From Mycolicibacterium mucogenicum DSM 44124 (GTDB lineage Bacteria; Actinomycetota; Actinomycetes; Mycobacteriales; Mycobacteriaceae): 64,000 bases of DNA. The notes under the pieces are model-generated. The model ran no database searches. It was not told where the DNA came from and saw only the letters and a list, made by a program, of their open reading frames with translations. The DNA lies in NCBI RefSeq assembly GCF_005670685.2, contig NZ_CP062008.1, positions 5,766,001 to 5,830,000 of the forward strand, in the 5' to 3' direction. The translations under genes and the position numbers were made by a program. Shown here one piece after another: positions 62,812 to 64,000 of this stretch (its first letter is position 1; each line of letters starts with the position of its first letter).

Positions 62812-63633
62812 TCAGCCCCACGAATACCGGTGATACTGCGACATATGCCGCATACCGGGTACGGCGCGCATGACGGCCGCCACGACCCGCAGCCCCGTCG
62901 GCAGCCGGTCGTAGCCGTCGGGGCCGAGGGCCGACTCCCACGACAGCAGTCGCAGCCCGGGCACCGCTGACAGGACGTCGTCCGGGCCGTCCATGGCCCA
63001 CTTCAACGTCGCGCCCGACCGCCGCACGATGGAGTTCGTCCACTGCAGCTTCACGCCCAGGCGACTGAAGGCATCGAATTGCACTTCCCCACTTGGGAAA
63101 TGCGCCACGATACGACGGAACAGGGCCTGGCCGTCGGCCTCGCTGAGGTACATCGTGAGACCTTCGGCGAGCATCAGCACCGGGCGGTCGGCCGGGATGT
63201 CGGCGAGCCACGCCGGGTCCGTCACCGACGCCGGCACGATGTGGCAGTGCTCGCGGGGCGGGTACAGCTGCCGGCGCAGCTCGGCGACCTCCGGGTAGTC
63301 GACGTCGTACCAGTCGACGCCGGGCCCTGGGTCCAGCCGGTAGTACCGGCTGTCCAACCCGCAACCCAGGTGCAGCACAACGGCTTCCGGGTGCACGGCC
63401 AGGAACTGCCGGGCCGTCTTGTCGAAGTAGGCGGACCGCAACGTGATGCCCGGCGACCTGGCGGCCGTGACCGTGGTCTGCGACCAGTCGTAGTCGATGC
63501 GGGCGACGACATCCCGGGCGTAGGTGTCGTGCAGCACCGAATTCGGCAGGTCGGCGTCCAGGGCCTTACCGTACAGCGTGGCCAGCATGGTCTGCGGCGC
63601 CCCGGTGAGGTCCACCTGCAATCTGTCCGTCAT
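62812..63633 (-). CDS. SAM-dependent methyltransferase, leucine carboxyl methyltransferase (LCM/PPM1) type
   Basis: 273-residue class I methyltransferase. SAM site VVLHLGCGLDSRYYRLD and acidic WYDVDYPEV are the LCM-family blocks; LMLAEGLTMYLSEADG follows. Mycobacteria carry many such proteins, mostly of unknown substrate. Convergent with the SRPBCC gene across 12 bases. Confidence 0.9.
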   Translation of the reverse strand: MTDRLQVDLTGAPQTMLATLYGKALDADLPNSVLHDTYARDVVARIDYDWSQTTVTAARSPGITLRSAYFDKTARQFLAVHPEAVVLHLGCGLDSRYYRLDPGPGVDWYDVDYPEVAELRRQLYPPREHCHIVPASVTDPAWLADIPADRPVLMLAEGLTMYLSEADGQALFRRIVAHFPSGEVQFDAFSRLGVKLQWTNSIVRRSGATLKWAMDGPDDVLSAVPGLRLLSWESALGPDGYDRLPTGLRVVAAVMRAVPGMRHMSQYHRYSWG

Positions 63634-63696
63634 GGTTTCGACGCTAGCCGCGGTAGGCCTTGCCGCGCCACGACTTAACGCCGCACGGCGCGTTGT

Positions 63697-64000
63697 TCAG
63701 CCCGTGGATTTCTGGGCCTGGCGGGCCTTTCGCAGGCCCACCCAGAACCGCGCCGCCTCCCGCACCGCGTCCTCGACCGGCCTTGGCTCCCAACCCAATT
63801 CGGCTCTGGCCTTGCTGCAGTCGACGGGCGCCTCGGCGCGCATCAGCCGCAGGGACGCCAGCGACATGTGTTCGTCGGTGCCCTTGAACCGGCCTTTGAC
63901 GGTGCCCATGGTGGCGAGCGCGTACGTCACCGGCAGCGGCAGCGACTTGGCCGGTGCCGGCACCCCCGCCTCGGCGGCGGCGATCCGCGCCACCTCGGCA
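63697..64000 (-). CDS. NAD-dependent epimerase/dehydratase-type protein (3' end only)
   Basis: About 100 C-terminal residues; the gene begins beyond the right edge. The end AELGWEPRPVEDAVREAARFW is typical of short-chain sugar-nucleotide epimerases or hopanoid-associated epimerases, as is DEHMSLASLRLMRAEAPVDC. Exact substrate cannot be judged without the N-terminal half. Confidence 0.75.
   Translation of the reverse strand, partial: AEVARIAAAEAGVPAPAKSLPLPVTYALATMGTVKGRFKGTDEHMSLASLRLMRAEAPVDCSKARAELGWEPRPVEDAVREAARFWVGLRKARQAQKSTG

Overview
The window is high-G+C chromosomal DNA from a mycobacterium, most likely a non-tuberculous, rapid-grower-like Mycobacterium/Mycolicibacterium. The evidence is gene order and protein identity. 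The run glfT2-glf-erp-amidase-acyltransferases, serS, pheA-gpm2, bfrB-glpQ1, sodA, espR, an Rv3850-like gene, an Rv3852 (hns)-like gene, rraA, ethA/ethR, gltD-gltB follows the M. tuberculosis Rv3808c-Rv3859c backbone, with insertions and deletions. Most genes start on GTG or ATG, and many neighbours share 4-base ATGA/GTGA overlaps.

Layout. 1-11 kb: arabinogalactan galactan synthesis (glfT2 cut by the left edge, glf), the secreted repeat protein Erp, a secreted LGFP-repeat amidase, a HAD phosphatase with two phospholipid acyltransferases, a kinase-like protein, and a metallo-beta-lactamase/Rieske protein. 11-18 kb: a DUF5718 protein, a hemerythrin, a complete IS481-type insertion sequence, a 1105-residue AfsR/SARP-like regulator and serS. 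18-28 kb: septum-formation-type membrane protein, zincin, a small Cys-rich protein, gpm2-pheA, and an iron-storage block (IdeR-box gene, CPBP protein, ferritin bfrB), then glpQ1, rhodanese and sodA. 28-40 kb: espR facing an ImmA/IrrE-like protease plus membrane protein pair, a Pro-rich surface protein, the hns-like/rraA operon, ethA/ethR with a striking operator, and a TetR-FAD monooxygenase-Ddn-like operon divergent from dinB.

41.5-44.5 kb and 49.2-52.8 kb are two accessory islands of type VII (ESX-1-like) substrates without ESX core genes. Island A has a WXG-like domain fused to a calpain-type cysteine protease, an overlapping membrane-anchored partner (candidate immunity protein), an EspC-like YxxxD protein and an EspH-like protein. 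Its G+C is visibly lower than the backbone. Island B is an overlapping EspA/EspE-like, EspC/EspF-like, EspH-like, membrane beta-propeller-like operon. These are the most novel content here.

52.9-64 kb returns to backbone: gltD-gltB, aquaporin, an AlkA-like glycosylase, DUF427, a secreted Gly/Pro/Trp-rich protein, an SRPBCC protein, an LCM-type methyltransferase and the end of a sugar-nucleotide epimerase cut by the right edge. I saw no rRNA, tRNA or CRISPR array. All functions are from sequence reading and family knowledge; no database search was run.
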